DNA from: CAILZL01 sp963748005
GTDB taxonomy: Bacteria > Pseudomonadota > Gammaproteobacteria > Steroidobacterales > Steroidobacteraceae
Reading direction: 5' to 3'
NCBI GenBank assembly: GCA_963748005.1
Contig: CAVVHH010000002.1
Coordinates: forward strand, 1,860,001 to 1,924,000
DNA: 64,000 nucleotides
The position numbers and the translations under genes are program-made. This document shows positions 35,727 to 45,346 of this stretch, piece by piece. The notes under the pieces were generated by a model. It was not told the origin of the DNA, searched no databases, and was given only the letters and a program-made list of their open reading frames with translations. Position 1 is the stretch's first letter. Each line of letters opens with the position of its first letter.

Positions 35727-37124
35727 ATGATTCGATATACGGCCCTCCTCGCAGTTGTGCTGGGGTGTGCGTCAGTATCTGTCTTCGCTGCCGATGGCCC
35801 GCTGCGGGTGGGTGCAGCCAGAGTCGATATCACAACTTTGCCGCCGACGGCACCGGCGACGGGCAAGTACGACCACGAGCGACTGTATGTACGCGCCATT
35901 GTGCTGGACAACGGCGTGACGCGCGCAGCCCTGATAACGGAAGACACTGGCCGACTCTCTGAAGCCGGTTTGAAGCTGGTTACCGAAGAATTGAAGGCTC
36001 CCGCTGAGAACATCGTGTCCTCGGCCATCCACACACACAGCGCTTCGCTTGCCGGTGTGGGTCCGGCTGCTGCTGGTGCAGCGCCTGCAGATCCCAATGC
36101 GCCAACGCCGACCGACATGAACATCCTGAAAGCAGTGCGTGAGGCGAAATCCCGACTGCAGCCGGCGCTGGTTGGATTCGGAACTGGGATGTCGTATCTC
36201 AACGTCAATCGTGATGGCATCGATCCAGACACGCACAAGTGGTATCAGGGAGCCAATCTGAACGCGGCATCGGACAAGACGGTGGCGGTGCTCACGTTCA
36301 AGAAGCCCAGCGGCGAGCCCATTGCCGCCTACGTAACCTATGCCATGCATCCGGTCAGCGGTTATGTGTCGGGCATCATCAGCGCTGATTTCCCGGGCGC
36401 CATGACTCGTTACGTCGAAAAACAATTCGACGACCAGATGATTGTGGCGTTTGCGCAGAATGCGTCAGGCGATCAGAACCCGCTGCACCTGCGACCCTCA
36501 ACCAATGTCATGGCCAGTCGCAATGGCAACAAGGTGACGGGTTACGTGATGAACCGCGAAGCCCAGGAGTCCCTGCTGCGAATGAATCCTCGTGCCGGCA
36601 AGCCGGCAGATCCCAAGGTGATGGATACGCTGCTGCGTTTCATCGAAAGTCAGGGCCAGCTGCTCGGTGAGGAAGTGATCCGTGTCATGACCTATACCAA
36701 TGACATGGAAAGCAAGGTTGCGATCGTAGGCGCGACGAAAGACATGACTTGTCCAGGACGGAAACGTCTGACCGGCGATGCGTGGGACAACGCTACGCGC
36801 GAAGGAGTGGAAGCCCGCTACGAGGACGCCGCGCCGGTACCAATTCATGTTGGTGCGCTGCGCATCGGCAATATTGCAGTCGCTTCTTCAAGTGGGGAGC
36901 TCTATACACTCATCGGTCAGAGAGTGAAGCAGGAGTCGCCGCTGAAGAACACCATGCTGGTGACGCTGGCCAACCCTAACAACGGCGCGAACGGCTACAC
37001 ACCCGACGACGCTTCCTACGGACACCTGACCTTCCAGGCTTTGGGGACCAGGGTCAAGCAAGGCTGTGCCGAAACGTCCATTGCGAACGGCGTCAGAGAT
37101 CTGGTGAAGGGAACACTTAAGTAG
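35727..37124 (+). CDS. Neutral/alkaline ceramidase-like secreted hydrolase 1
   Basis: The ATG at 35727 opens a signal peptide (ALLAVVLGCASVSVFAADG) and gives 465 residues. The ceramidase N-terminal domain is visible: RVGAARVDIT, the zinc-site motif SSAIHTHSA, a second His in TYAMHPVSGYVSGIISADFPG, and NASGDQNP in place of the catalytic NSGDVSP loop of true ceramidases. The exact loop is changed, so amide hydrolysis of other lipids or conjugates is more likely than ceramide. It follows receptor 1 in the same direction and has a convergent paralogue at 37266. Confidence 0.88.
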   Translation: MIRYTALLAVVLGCASVSVFAADGPLRVGAARVDITTLPPTAPATGKYDHERLYVRAIVLDNGVTRAALITEDTGRLSEAGLKLVTEELKAPAENIVSSAIHTHSASLAGVGPAAAGAAPADPNAPTPTDMNILKAVREAKSRLQPALVGFGTGMSYLNVNRDGIDPDTHKWYQGANLNAASDKTVAVLTFKKPSGEPIAAYVTYAMHPVSGYVSGIISADFPGAMTRYVEKQFDDQMIVAFAQNASGDQNPLHLRPSTNVMASRNGNKVTGYVMNREAQESLLRMNPRAGKPADPKVMDTLLRFIESQGQLLGEEVIRVMTYTNDMESKVAIVGATKDMTCPGRKRLTGDAWDNATREGVEARYEDAAPVPIHVGALRIGNIAVASSSGELYTLIGQRVKQESPLKNTMLVTLANPNNGANGYTPDDASYGHLTFQALGTRVKQGCAETSIANGVRDLVKGTLK

Positions 37125-37161
37125 TTGTTCGACGCAGACCCTGTTGATTACCACGGTATTG

Positions 37162-37197
37162 AAAACAAAGCCCCGCATCTCGGGGCTTTGTTTTGTG
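37162..37197. terminator. Bidirectional terminator between the two ceramidase-like genes
   Basis: AAAGCCCCG, a five-base loop and CGGGGCTTT with flanking T/A runs lie between convergent stops at 37124 and 37266. Confidence 0.85.
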
Positions 37198-37265
37198 GTG
37201 AGGAATTAACAAACTCCAATGTCATCAGCACTACATCGTACCGCTGACAGACCGGGTAAATAGCC

Positions 37266-38666
37266 TTACCTGTTCATGTAAGCGCCCACCAGTTTCGCCA
37301 CGCCGCCGGCAATGCCAGCCTCGGCGCAACCGGGCTTGATGCGCGCGCCCAGCACCTGGAAGGTCTGATGACCATAGGAAGCATCGTCAGGAATATAACC
37401 CGAGCCGGCATTGCCATTGGCCAGTGTCACAAACATGGTCTTGGACATGGGCGATTCTTTCTTCAGACGCTGGCCGATTTCGCTGTAGATTTCGGCGTTG
37501 GCTGAAGTGATGGCGATGTCGCCAATGCCCAGTGCGCCCAGTCGGACGTTGATATTGGGACCGTCCTCGTACTTGCCCATCATGCCTTCACGTCCGCTAT
37601 CCACACGTTTGCGGCCCGGACAGGTCAGCGTTGACTGGCTGCCCCAGATGTCCGGGTTGGCAGTTGAGAACTCGATATGGCTCATGACGCGAATGACTTC
37701 TTCGCCCAGGATCACACCGACCGCCTGCATGTACTCACCCAGCTGGCGCGCCACCTGGATATCGGCATTCTTGACGGGAACGGCCTTGTTGCGTACCGGT
37801 GCTTCAATGTCTTCGCGAACCATTTCATAACCGGTGATCCTAGTGCCGCTCCGTGAGGCCATCACATTGGTCCCGGTCCTGATCCACCGCGGATTCTGGT
37901 TGCCCGACGCGCCCTGCGTAAACACGGTCACCATGGAATCGCCAAAGGCCCGTTCAACATAGCGACTGGTGGCGCCCGCGAAATCGGCGCTGGCAAAGCC
38001 AGCCAGATAGCCATTCACTGGATGCATTGCATAGTTGACGTACGCGGCAATGGGTTCGCCGCTTGGCTTCACAAACGTTACGACGGCAACCGTCTTGTCG
38101 GACGGCGCATTCAGGTTGGAAGCCTGCGTCCACAGATGTGTGGTTGAGTTGATGGCATCGCGATTGACGTTCAGATACGCCTCGCCGGTGGCATAACCCA
38201 CCTGGGCCGGTTGCAGTTTGGACATCGCCTCAGTTACCGCCTTCAGTGCTACATCCGCGAGGAAGGCACTTCCATACCGTGCAGTGCCTGCTCCCGGCGT
38301 TTCGCTCGCCGGCGTATCGCTATGGGTATGCGTGGCAGAAATGACGATGTTTTCGACTGGCGTGTTGAGTTTGGCGGCGAGCTTCTTGCTCGCATCCGCC
38401 CACACGTCATCCTGGACACCGCCCAGATCCACGCCAATCAGCGCGGCGCGGCTCTGGCCGTTGTCCACCACAATGGCACGCAGATAGAGCTTCTCATGCT
38501 CAAACGCGTTCATTGGCGGATGTTCCTTGTCGAGCGGCGGCGTGATGTCCATTCGCGACACGCCCACGCGCAGCGTTCCCGGCACCGAACCGGCGAATGC
38601 ACCGGACGCCGAAAGGGCTCCAGCCAGGAAGATGGCCAGCAACCATTTCGTTTGTTGAATTCTCAT
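37266..38666 (-). CDS. Neutral/alkaline ceramidase-like secreted hydrolase 2
   Basis: The ATG at 38666, after GAGGGG, opens a signal peptide (WLLAIFLAGALSASGAFAG); an open frame to 38765 is not protein-like. The 466 residues parallel the first paralogue: RVGVSRMDITPP, SATHTHSDTPAS, NYAMHPVNGYLAGFASADFAG and QGASGNQNPRW. Both paralogues share the Gly-Asn/Asp-Gln-Asn-Pro loop. They are convergent rather than tandem, so an inverted duplication or separate recruitment is possible. It would act in the periplasm or outside the cell. Confidence 0.88.
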   Translation of the reverse strand: MRIQQTKWLLAIFLAGALSASGAFAGSVPGTLRVGVSRMDITPPLDKEHPPMNAFEHEKLYLRAIVVDNGQSRAALIGVDLGGVQDDVWADASKKLAAKLNTPVENIVISATHTHSDTPASETPGAGTARYGSAFLADVALKAVTEAMSKLQPAQVGYATGEAYLNVNRDAINSTTHLWTQASNLNAPSDKTVAVVTFVKPSGEPIAAYVNYAMHPVNGYLAGFASADFAGATSRYVERAFGDSMVTVFTQGASGNQNPRWIRTGTNVMASRSGTRITGYEMVREDIEAPVRNKAVPVKNADIQVARQLGEYMQAVGVILGEEVIRVMSHIEFSTANPDIWGSQSTLTCPGRKRVDSGREGMMGKYEDGPNINVRLGALGIGDIAITSANAEIYSEIGQRLKKESPMSKTMFVTLANGNAGSGYIPDDASYGHQTFQVLGARIKPGCAEAGIAGGVAKLVGAYMNR

Positions 38667-38803
38667 ACGATCCCCTCTCAAAGTTGAATATCTCTGCAAG
38701 GCCATTGAGCGCGCCTTCAGTGACGCTGTGATGTGAAAATCCCGGTTATTGTAGCCGCAAATCATACCGGCAGCGTCCTTGCGGCGCCGGCTTGCGCGCC
38801 GGT

Positions 38804-40144
38804 TTACAGCGTAACCTGGCTGCCGTCTCTGGCAAATTGGTTCTTCACTGAATCAACCACCATCGGCTTCAGATCGCCAATCAGGAAGATCCACGAAAAC
38901 GCGCCAATCATGGCGATCACACTGACAAACACCAGGGCGCTGACAAACGAACCCGTGGCCTGCACGATGAAACCAATCACCAGTGGCGTGACAATGCCGG
39001 ACAGATTGGCCGATGCACTGAACAGGCCGCCGACCAGGCCCAGACGTTCCTTCGGTGAGATTTCCGACAGCACCGACCAGCCCGACGAAGACATGGCCTG
39101 GCAGAAGAATGCCAGGGACAGAATGCAGACCACGATGACGTTACTGTCTGCGAAGTTGGCCAGCATGATGGTGGACGCCCCCAGCAAGCCGGCAATCACC
39201 GGTAGTTTGCGCGCGGCGTTGAGCGACATGCCCCGCTTCAACATCCAGTCCGACCACCAGCCGGCGAACAGGATGCCGAAGAAGCCGGCAATGTAAGGCA
39301 GGGCAGTGAAGATACCCACCTTGATCCAGGCCATATGACGCTCGGTGGCAAGATAGGTCGGGAACCAGGTCAGGAAGAATACGAAGGTGGAGTACACCGC
39401 AAACTGGCCGATGCACAATCCCCACATCTGGCGATGCCGGAACAGTTCCGTAAGATGCGTCATTTCGAACTTCGGTTGCTTCGCGATCTTGCCGACCACA
39501 CCGCCGCCTGCGGCAATGTAATCAAGTTCGCCCTGATTCACCTCAGGATGTTCATGGGGATCGCGATAGCGACGCAGAAAATAGAATGCATACACCACAC
39601 CAATCATGCCCGCCAGCGCAAACAGCGTGCGCCAGCCGTACTGATGCAGAATCCAGAACAGGATGGGACTCATGAAACTCAGACCGATGTATTCGGCAGC
39701 CGTGTAGGTCGCAATCGCGCGTGCGCGTTCATGTCGCGGGAACCACATCGACACCACTTTGTTATTGGCCGGAAAACACGGCGCCTCCGCCAGACCCAGC
39801 GCAAAGCGTAATCCGATCAGCGAAGTAATCCCGCCGACCAGCGCATGCAGCACGGTGACCGCAGACCATGCCAGCAGTGATACGCCGTAGATGAGTCCGG
39901 TCTTGAATCGATCCAGCAGAATGCCGCAGGGAATCTGGCTCAGGAAATAAGTCCACGAGAAAGCCGACAGCACAAAGCCCATCATTGCCGGACTCAGCGC
40001 CAGCTCGCCCTGTATGGATGGCGTAGCGATGCCCAGCAGGGCACGATCCAGATAGTTGATGGTGACGCAGGCAGAAATCAGCGCGAGCACCCCGAGGCGC
40101 GCCCGCGTGGGTCTGACGTCATGCTCTGTAAGTGGTGAGGCCAT
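38804..40144 (-). CDS. ACS-family MFS transporter for an organic anion
   Basis: The 446 residues form twelve helices with the anion:cation symporter layout (INYLDRALLGIATPSIQGEL at the first helix, ILLDRFKTGLIYGVSL in loop 2-3). Relatives carry hexuronates, galactonate or aromatic acids. It lies downstream of quiC in the same direction with 64 bases between, so it is probably in the quiC transcript. Import of quinate or shikimate is a reasonable guess. Confidence 0.9.
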   Translation of the reverse strand: MASPLTEHDVRPTRARLGVLALISACVTINYLDRALLGIATPSIQGELALSPAMMGFVLSAFSWTYFLSQIPCGILLDRFKTGLIYGVSLLAWSAVTVLHALVGGITSLIGLRFALGLAEAPCFPANNKVVSMWFPRHERARAIATYTAAEYIGLSFMSPILFWILHQYGWRTLFALAGMIGVVYAFYFLRRYRDPHEHPEVNQGELDYIAAGGGVVGKIAKQPKFEMTHLTELFRHRQMWGLCIGQFAVYSTFVFFLTWFPTYLATERHMAWIKVGIFTALPYIAGFFGILFAGWWSDWMLKRGMSLNAARKLPVIAGLLGASTIMLANFADSNVIVVCILSLAFFCQAMSSSGWSVLSEISPKERLGLVGGLFSASANLSGIVTPLVIGFIVQATGSFVSALVFVSVIAMIGAFSWIFLIGDLKPMVVDSVKNQFARDGSQVTL

Positions 40145-40208
40145 GATGTGTGTCGCTTATATCTGATCGTTGATTGCCAGACGCATGGATCCCCGTTGGA
40201 ATCCAGAG

Positions 40209-42041
40209 TCATCCCCGCCGCGCGAGCCGGTGCTGCGCCGCCAGTCTTACTGACGCATTGCTCTCCCCGTAGCGATCATACCCGCCCGTGCGCTGCACGA
40301 TCTCGAAAAACATCCCGGCCACGTCGCGCGTGTAGCAGTGCAGAAACTCGCCGCTCGGGCTGGCATCGTAAAGAATGCCATGCCGTTTAAGCACCTCAAT
40401 CTGTGCGTCCGGCAACTCGGTGCGCGCGGCCAGATCGTCGTAGTAGTTATCAGGAATGGGCAGCAGGAAGCGCGGCTCGACATTGCGCACGGTTTGCAGG
40501 ATGTCGCGTGTGGCCATGGCAATCTGTTGTACGCCGCCACCACGCGCCTGTTCGACGAAGCGTTGCGACGTGGTGCCCCAGTTGTGCGAAGTGTTGAACG
40601 ACATCCTGAATGATCCGGACTGGCTGCGCGCCATCCGGCTATAAACAACCCCATTGGGATCAAGCAGGTCAACGGTTTCTTCAAGCGCCAGTCCCAGCAT
40701 GGCGCGATAGAACAGGGTGGTGGACAGGAAGTCTGAATCGCGAACGGTTTCAGCCAGATGGTCGATGCGGTAAATGCCGTTATCCGCGGCCGGTGCGCGT
40801 ACTCGTACAAAATCCACATCCTCGAAAACCGTATCACCGTCCACAAGATAGAACAACCGGCCCAGCAGGCCAGCCACTGCGGGTATCTGCAATTGTCCGG
40901 GCGGCGCAGTGCCTTCGTGCCAGTAGTAATCCAGACGCGCCGCGCGCCGACGCAGTGTTTCTGCCGAACGAGTCCTGAGGCCGAGCGCGCACACCGAAGC
41001 GCCATGTTCCATGTAGTAGTTGTAGGCGTAGCTGTCCAGTTCGGCATTGACCACAAAACGCACATCGCCAAGCTGCATCAGGCCGACATCCTTTGAACGA
41101 TGGCGATGTGTTTCCACAAACCCCAGTGCACCCAGCATGTCAGTCAGTTCATTACGTGTGCGATCCTCGACAGCAAACTCGACAAAGGCAACTGTATCGA
41201 TGTTCTCCGGCGCAGCGGCCGGCGGCGTGCTGGATTCGACGCGCTCCTCCAGCCAGAGCAGTGAACGTTTGCCGTCCACAGCCGTTGGCTCCAGGCGTGA
41301 GCTGCGGAATTCATCGTTGAAAATTTCATGCGACCAGTAACCGGCATAACCGGCACTGTGAATCTTCTGCACGAAGTCCTCCACTGCAAGACTGCCCTGA
41401 CCCGGAAAACAACGGTAATGCCGGCTCAGGTGCAATACACCCATATCAAGCCGTGGTGCATCGGCAAGCTGCACGAGCGCAATCTTGGCTGGATCAATCT
41501 GCCCAAGTGCGGACACGTCGGTGTCTTTCACCAGGACATGAAAGGAATCGAGCACGAGGCCAAGGTTGTCGTGGTCTGCATTGCGCACGATGTCCCATGC
41601 GCCTTGCCAGGTGTTGATGTGCCGTCCCCAGGCCAGCGCTTCATAGCCAATGGTGATGCCAAATTCACTGGCCATTTCCGCCAGCTCATGTAACTGTGCA
41701 CTGGCCAGCGCTGCATCATCAATGGCAAAAGTGGAGACATTGCTGCACACCAGCACGCAGCGTGCGCCGAGACGTGATGCCAGCTCAAGCTTGCGACGTG
41801 CGCGGCGCAGATTGCGGGCGGCCAGATCTCCAGGCATGGCTTCGTAGTCACGCAATGGCTGCAGTGCAACGATCTCGATGCCGCTATCCGTCGCGATGCT
41901 GCGCAGCTCGGTAGCGGATACCTCGCTTACCGTAAGATCATTCTCGAACAATTCGATACCGGCATACCCGACTGCAGCTGCAGTACGGATTTTGGCAACG
42001 ATATCTCCGGGAAGTGAAACGCTGGCGATGGAATGTTTCAT
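40209..42041 (-). CDS. quiC: 3-dehydroshikimate dehydratase fused to an HPPD-like domain (QuiC type)
   Basis: The 610 residues contain an N-terminal TIM barrel (1-275) and a C-terminal vicinal-oxygen-chelate pair like 4-hydroxyphenylpyruvate dioxygenase (about 290-600). The barrel has Glu134 (GYEALAWG), Asp165 (VLDSFH), Gln191 (VQLADAP) and Glu239 (SHEIFND), the metal-binding set of QuiC1/AsbF enzymes. These turn 3-dehydroshikimate into protocatechuate. In the HPPD half the second iron His is Gln (GVQQIAMA) while the last Glu remains (FFEIVQR), so that domain is probably not a dioxygenase. The promoter carries a LysR-type operator. Confidence 0.93.
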   Translation of the reverse strand: MKHSIASVSLPGDIVAKIRTAAAVGYAGIELFENDLTVSEVSATELRSIATDSGIEIVALQPLRDYEAMPGDLAARNLRRARRKLELASRLGARCVLVCSNVSTFAIDDAALASAQLHELAEMASEFGITIGYEALAWGRHINTWQGAWDIVRNADHDNLGLVLDSFHVLVKDTDVSALGQIDPAKIALVQLADAPRLDMGVLHLSRHYRCFPGQGSLAVEDFVQKIHSAGYAGYWSHEIFNDEFRSSRLEPTAVDGKRSLLWLEERVESSTPPAAAPENIDTVAFVEFAVEDRTRNELTDMLGALGFVETHRHRSKDVGLMQLGDVRFVVNAELDSYAYNYYMEHGASVCALGLRTRSAETLRRRAARLDYYWHEGTAPPGQLQIPAVAGLLGRLFYLVDGDTVFEDVDFVRVRAPAADNGIYRIDHLAETVRDSDFLSTTLFYRAMLGLALEETVDLLDPNGVVYSRMARSQSGSFRMSFNTSHNWGTTSQRFVEQARGGGVQQIAMATRDILQTVRNVEPRFLLPIPDNYYDDLAARTELPDAQIEVLKRHGILYDASPSGEFLHCYTRDVAGMFFEIVQRTGGYDRYGESNASVRLAAQHRLARRG

Positions 42042-42053
42042 GGTGTGTAAATC

Positions 42054-42083
42054 AATCTACGCCTTCTTTACGTTGCCTGCCAA
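42054..42083 (-). promoter_or_regulatory. Predicted quiC promoter
   Basis: On the minus strand TTGGCA (42083-42078) and TAGATT (42059-42054) are separated by 18 bases. The operator lies 20 bases upstream of the -35, centred near -64, the usual place for a LysR recognition site. The start codon follows after about 12 bases with no ribosome binding site, so the leader is very short. Confidence 0.5.
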
Positions 42084-42103
42084 TGACGCCAGTAGCGGCA
42101 CAT

Positions 42104-42120
42104 ATAACATGCTGTTATGC
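42104..42120. promoter_or_regulatory. LysR-type operator, copy 1
   Basis: ATAACATGCTGTTATGC is a near-perfect palindrome with a T-N11-A core. The same 17 bases occur at 52544-52560 before the shikimate-dehydrogenase gene, with the same distance to a TTGGC(A/G) box. Confidence 0.75.
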
Positions 42121-42386
42121 GCCACGTTCACGCTATGCAGTTGACGCCAATTTATAGCTGTATCAGTAATGACGCGCGCGACGACTGCCCTGAATATGGC
42201 ATTAAGTGGGCCATGCCTCCATGTTATACCCCATAAGTCATTAGGTATTGGCTGGCTGCGCTGGAATGTGGCGCCATATGCATGGGGATCTCGCGGCAAC
42301 AGTCATCCATTGGATTGTAGAGCTCAAGGTATGGAGAGGGATGTTGCTTGAGATAAAACTGAAAAATATTCAGGGGGGTAATCACG

Positions 42387-45239
42387 GTGAACAACATCGA
42401 ATTTCACGGGCAGCTGAAGTCGCTCACCTCGGCCGTTATCGCTTTCGCGCCCATGCTGTGCGGCACGGCTTGGGCACAATCTTCAACCGCCTCTGCAACC
42501 GGCGCAACTTCATCCGGGACACTGGAAGAAATCGTGGTGACTGCTACTGGCACCAGCATTCGCGGTGTGGCCCCAACCGGATCTGCGGTGGTGAACCTGT
42601 CTCGCGAAGACCTTCTGACTGAACCGGTGCGCCAAGCCTCGGAAATCATTGCCAGGTTGCCGCAGGGATCCAATCTTGGTTTCACTGAAGCACCTGGCGG
42701 TGCCGGCAACAATGGCCGTGGTTCGGGCGTGAACCTGCGTGGTCTGGGTGGCAACGCGACACTTGTGCTGTTTGACGGACATCGTCTGGCCGGCCAGGGC
42801 ATCATCAATCAGTTTGCCGATCCCAACCAGATTCCCTTTGCTGCCATCGAGCGCGTCGAAGTAGTGACTGATGGCGCCTCCGCCATTTACGGTTCGGATG
42901 CTGTGGCGGGTGTAATCAACTACATCATGCGTCGCAATTATCAAGGAGCTGAAGTGACCGCCCGTTATTCGAAAGCCGATGCAGGCTATGACACGAAGGC
43001 GGTGGATGGCGTTGCGGGTTATAACTGGGATAGCGGCAACATCATGTTCGGCTTCACTGCCGAGAAGCGCGGCGCCATGAAACGCAGTGAACGCGCATAC
43101 CTAATGCAGGACCTGCGGCCATATGGCGGTAACGATAATCGTTTGAGTGGCGGTACAAACACGCCGGGTGCCGTGGGCAATATCGTGGTCACCAACGGCA
43201 CCGTTACCACTGTTTATGGCATACCTGCCGGCCTGACCTCCGGCAATCCCACGTTGGCGCAGGTACAGGCGCTGCAAGGCAAGCCGAATCTTTACGATTC
43301 AGCCTACAACACCGATTTTCTGCCCGAACGCAGCCGCACCAGCGGCGTGTTGAGCGCCCGCCATAAATTTACTGATACGTTTGAGGTTACTTACACGGGG
43401 CTGGCCAGCAAACGCGACACCCGGTTCGAACAGCTGACCCCGGTGAGCCTCACCATATTGCCCGCCGCCGGTGGCAATGCAGCCAGTCCTTACTACATTC
43501 CGGGTATCAGCACCTCGGGCGGATCGTACTCGGTCACCTACAATCCGACGCTTAATGGCAATCCCAACATTCAGGAGCCATATGAAAACGTCGTCAACCA
43601 TACGCTTGATTTCAAACTGGATTTGTTCAGAGAATGGCAGCTCAACGCTTCACTGGTTCGTGGCAAGACCACTGGTTGCGGTGTTTGTGGCGACGAAAAC
43701 AACAATACGTTCCCGACTGCATATTCGGCTCCGAATGCCACCAATGGCTTTTCGACTACCGATGCTGCCCTGCTGAATCCCTATATCGCAGGCACACAGC
43801 CGGGCATATTCCGGGCTGTGGGGCAAACCTTTCAGGAAGCTGAACTCAACTTGAAGGATGCCGCAGTTCGCTTCGATGGTCCGTTGCTTTCCCTGCCTGC
43901 GGGCGCGCTGCGTGCTTCAATCGGTGGCGAATATTCGTACAGCGATCATCACCTGATGCTCAAGCAGAATATTCGCAACTATACCAATACCATGCAGGTT
44001 ATTCGTGACAGCGGTATCGACCGCACAATCCGTTCAGTGTTCGTGGAAGCCTTTGTGCCGCTGTTCGGCGCGCAAAACGCACGTACCGGCCTGCAACGCC
44101 TCGATCTGAGTCTGGCCGTACGTAGCGACGATTATTCTGACTTCGGCAAAACCACCAACCCTAAATATGGCCTTACCTGGAAGCCCATCCAGTCATTGGA
44201 TCTACGGGGCAGCTGGGGCACGTCGTTCCGTGCGCCTACCCTGACGGAATCGAATCCCGGCACCATCACGCTGCTGACCCGGCAAAATTTCACTAATGGC
44301 TCAGGTGATCCGGCTATTCCCGTTACCAATACTGCCAATGGCACCAGCTATGTCATGCAGCGCGTGGGTAACACCAAGGGTTTGAAGCCTGAGACAGCCA
44401 CGGTCTGGTCGTTTGGCTTCGATTGGGAACCTGAGTTTCTGGAAGGCCTGCGTCTGAGCGGCACTTACTACAGCGTCTACTACCAGGATCGAATCGAAGC
44501 GGTTCCCAATGCGGCCAGCTCCCTGGCGACACCCGCCAACCGCGCCCTGTACGCTCCATTCATCGTTCCAGCGCCTCAGCCATCCACCTGTGTGGCAGGC
44601 AATGTGGCTACATACAACCCTGTGTACCAAGCCTTGTTCGCGGTGCCTTTCTCCAACAACCTGGGCAGCCCTCTGCAAGATTGTACATTGACCGCTTACG
44701 TCGAAGCCGGTCAGCAGAACCTGGGTGATCTTGACCAGCGTGGCATCGACCTGTCGGTCATGTACGATTTCGACACCGCTATAGGTCATTTCCAGACGGG
44801 TGCGGCAGTCTCCAAGCTTCTCAAGCTGGATAAGGCTTTCGTGCCTGGAGGCCCCATGAACGATGTGCTCAATACCATCGGCTTCCAGGTGGGCACTCGC
44901 GGCAACGCTACTGTCGATTGGGCCAAGGGACGTTGGTCGGCCAATTTCAAGGCAAACTATATAGGTTCGTATCTGAACAACACGCCGATTACTGTCAATG
45001 GTGTTCGTCTGCCCAATTCGAACGTGCCTTCGTGGACTACGCTGGATGCTGGCGTTGCATATGCGATCCCTGATGATGCCGTTGAGGGCTGGATGTCCGG
45101 AGTGCGTATAGCGTTCAGCGTACAGAACCTCACCAACGATGATCCCCCTATCGTTCTGAATGGTGTGAATGCAACTGACAACGCCAACTCCAATCCCTAC
45201 GGCCGCATCCTTGGCATGGAAGTCACCAAGCGGTTCTAG
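42387..45239 (+). CDS. TonB-dependent outer-membrane receptor 2
   Basis: A GTG preceded by AGGGGGG starts a 950-residue protein with a signal peptide ending near AWAQS. The TonB-box-like segment EEIVVTATGTSIRGVAP, a plug (ASEIIARLPQ, GSDAVAGVINYIMRRN) and a large barrel ending in VTKRF follow. It is divergent from quiC and followed in the same direction by five catabolic genes, so it probably imports their substrate. Its plug resembles that of receptor 1. Confidence 0.95.
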   Translation: MNNIEFHGQLKSLTSAVIAFAPMLCGTAWAQSSTASATGATSSGTLEEIVVTATGTSIRGVAPTGSAVVNLSREDLLTEPVRQASEIIARLPQGSNLGFTEAPGGAGNNGRGSGVNLRGLGGNATLVLFDGHRLAGQGIINQFADPNQIPFAAIERVEVVTDGASAIYGSDAVAGVINYIMRRNYQGAEVTARYSKADAGYDTKAVDGVAGYNWDSGNIMFGFTAEKRGAMKRSERAYLMQDLRPYGGNDNRLSGGTNTPGAVGNIVVTNGTVTTVYGIPAGLTSGNPTLAQVQALQGKPNLYDSAYNTDFLPERSRTSGVLSARHKFTDTFEVTYTGLASKRDTRFEQLTPVSLTILPAAGGNAASPYYIPGISTSGGSYSVTYNPTLNGNPNIQEPYENVVNHTLDFKLDLFREWQLNASLVRGKTTGCGVCGDENNNTFPTAYSAPNATNGFSTTDAALLNPYIAGTQPGIFRAVGQTFQEAELNLKDAAVRFDGPLLSLPAGALRASIGGEYSYSDHHLMLKQNIRNYTNTMQVIRDSGIDRTIRSVFVEAFVPLFGAQNARTGLQRLDLSLAVRSDDYSDFGKTTNPKYGLTWKPIQSLDLRGSWGTSFRAPTLTESNPGTITLLTRQNFTNGSGDPAIPVTNTANGTSYVMQRVGNTKGLKPETATVWSFGFDWEPEFLEGLRLSGTYYSVYYQDRIEAVPNAASSLATPANRALYAPFIVPAPQPSTCVAGNVATYNPVYQALFAVPFSNNLGSPLQDCTLTAYVEAGQQNLGDLDQRGIDLSVMYDFDTAIGHFQTGAAVSKLLKLDKAFVPGGPMNDVLNTIGFQVGTRGNATVDWAKGRWSANFKANYIGSYLNNTPITVNGVRLPNSNVPSWTTLDAGVAYAIPDDAVEGWMSGVRIAFSVQNLTNDDPPIVLNGVNATDNANSNPYGRILGMEVTKRF

Positions 45240-45346
45240 CTGTGGGCTGCGTTGAGTTCAATGGCGTACCGTCCGCGCAAACGGACGGCGCCTTCGGGAT
45301 GACGCTGTATGCGGCGTCGTTGCATTCATCACTCGGGTGATTACCA

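Larger units (their letters stand above)
42042..42386. other. Divergent control region between quiC and TonB receptor 2
   Basis: This 345-base stretch contains the quiC promoter and the 17-bp operator on the left. The receptor's ribosome binding site (AGGGGGG) is on the right. The rest holds no gene. The single operator could serve both directions, though it is 267 bases from the receptor start. Confidence 0.5.
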
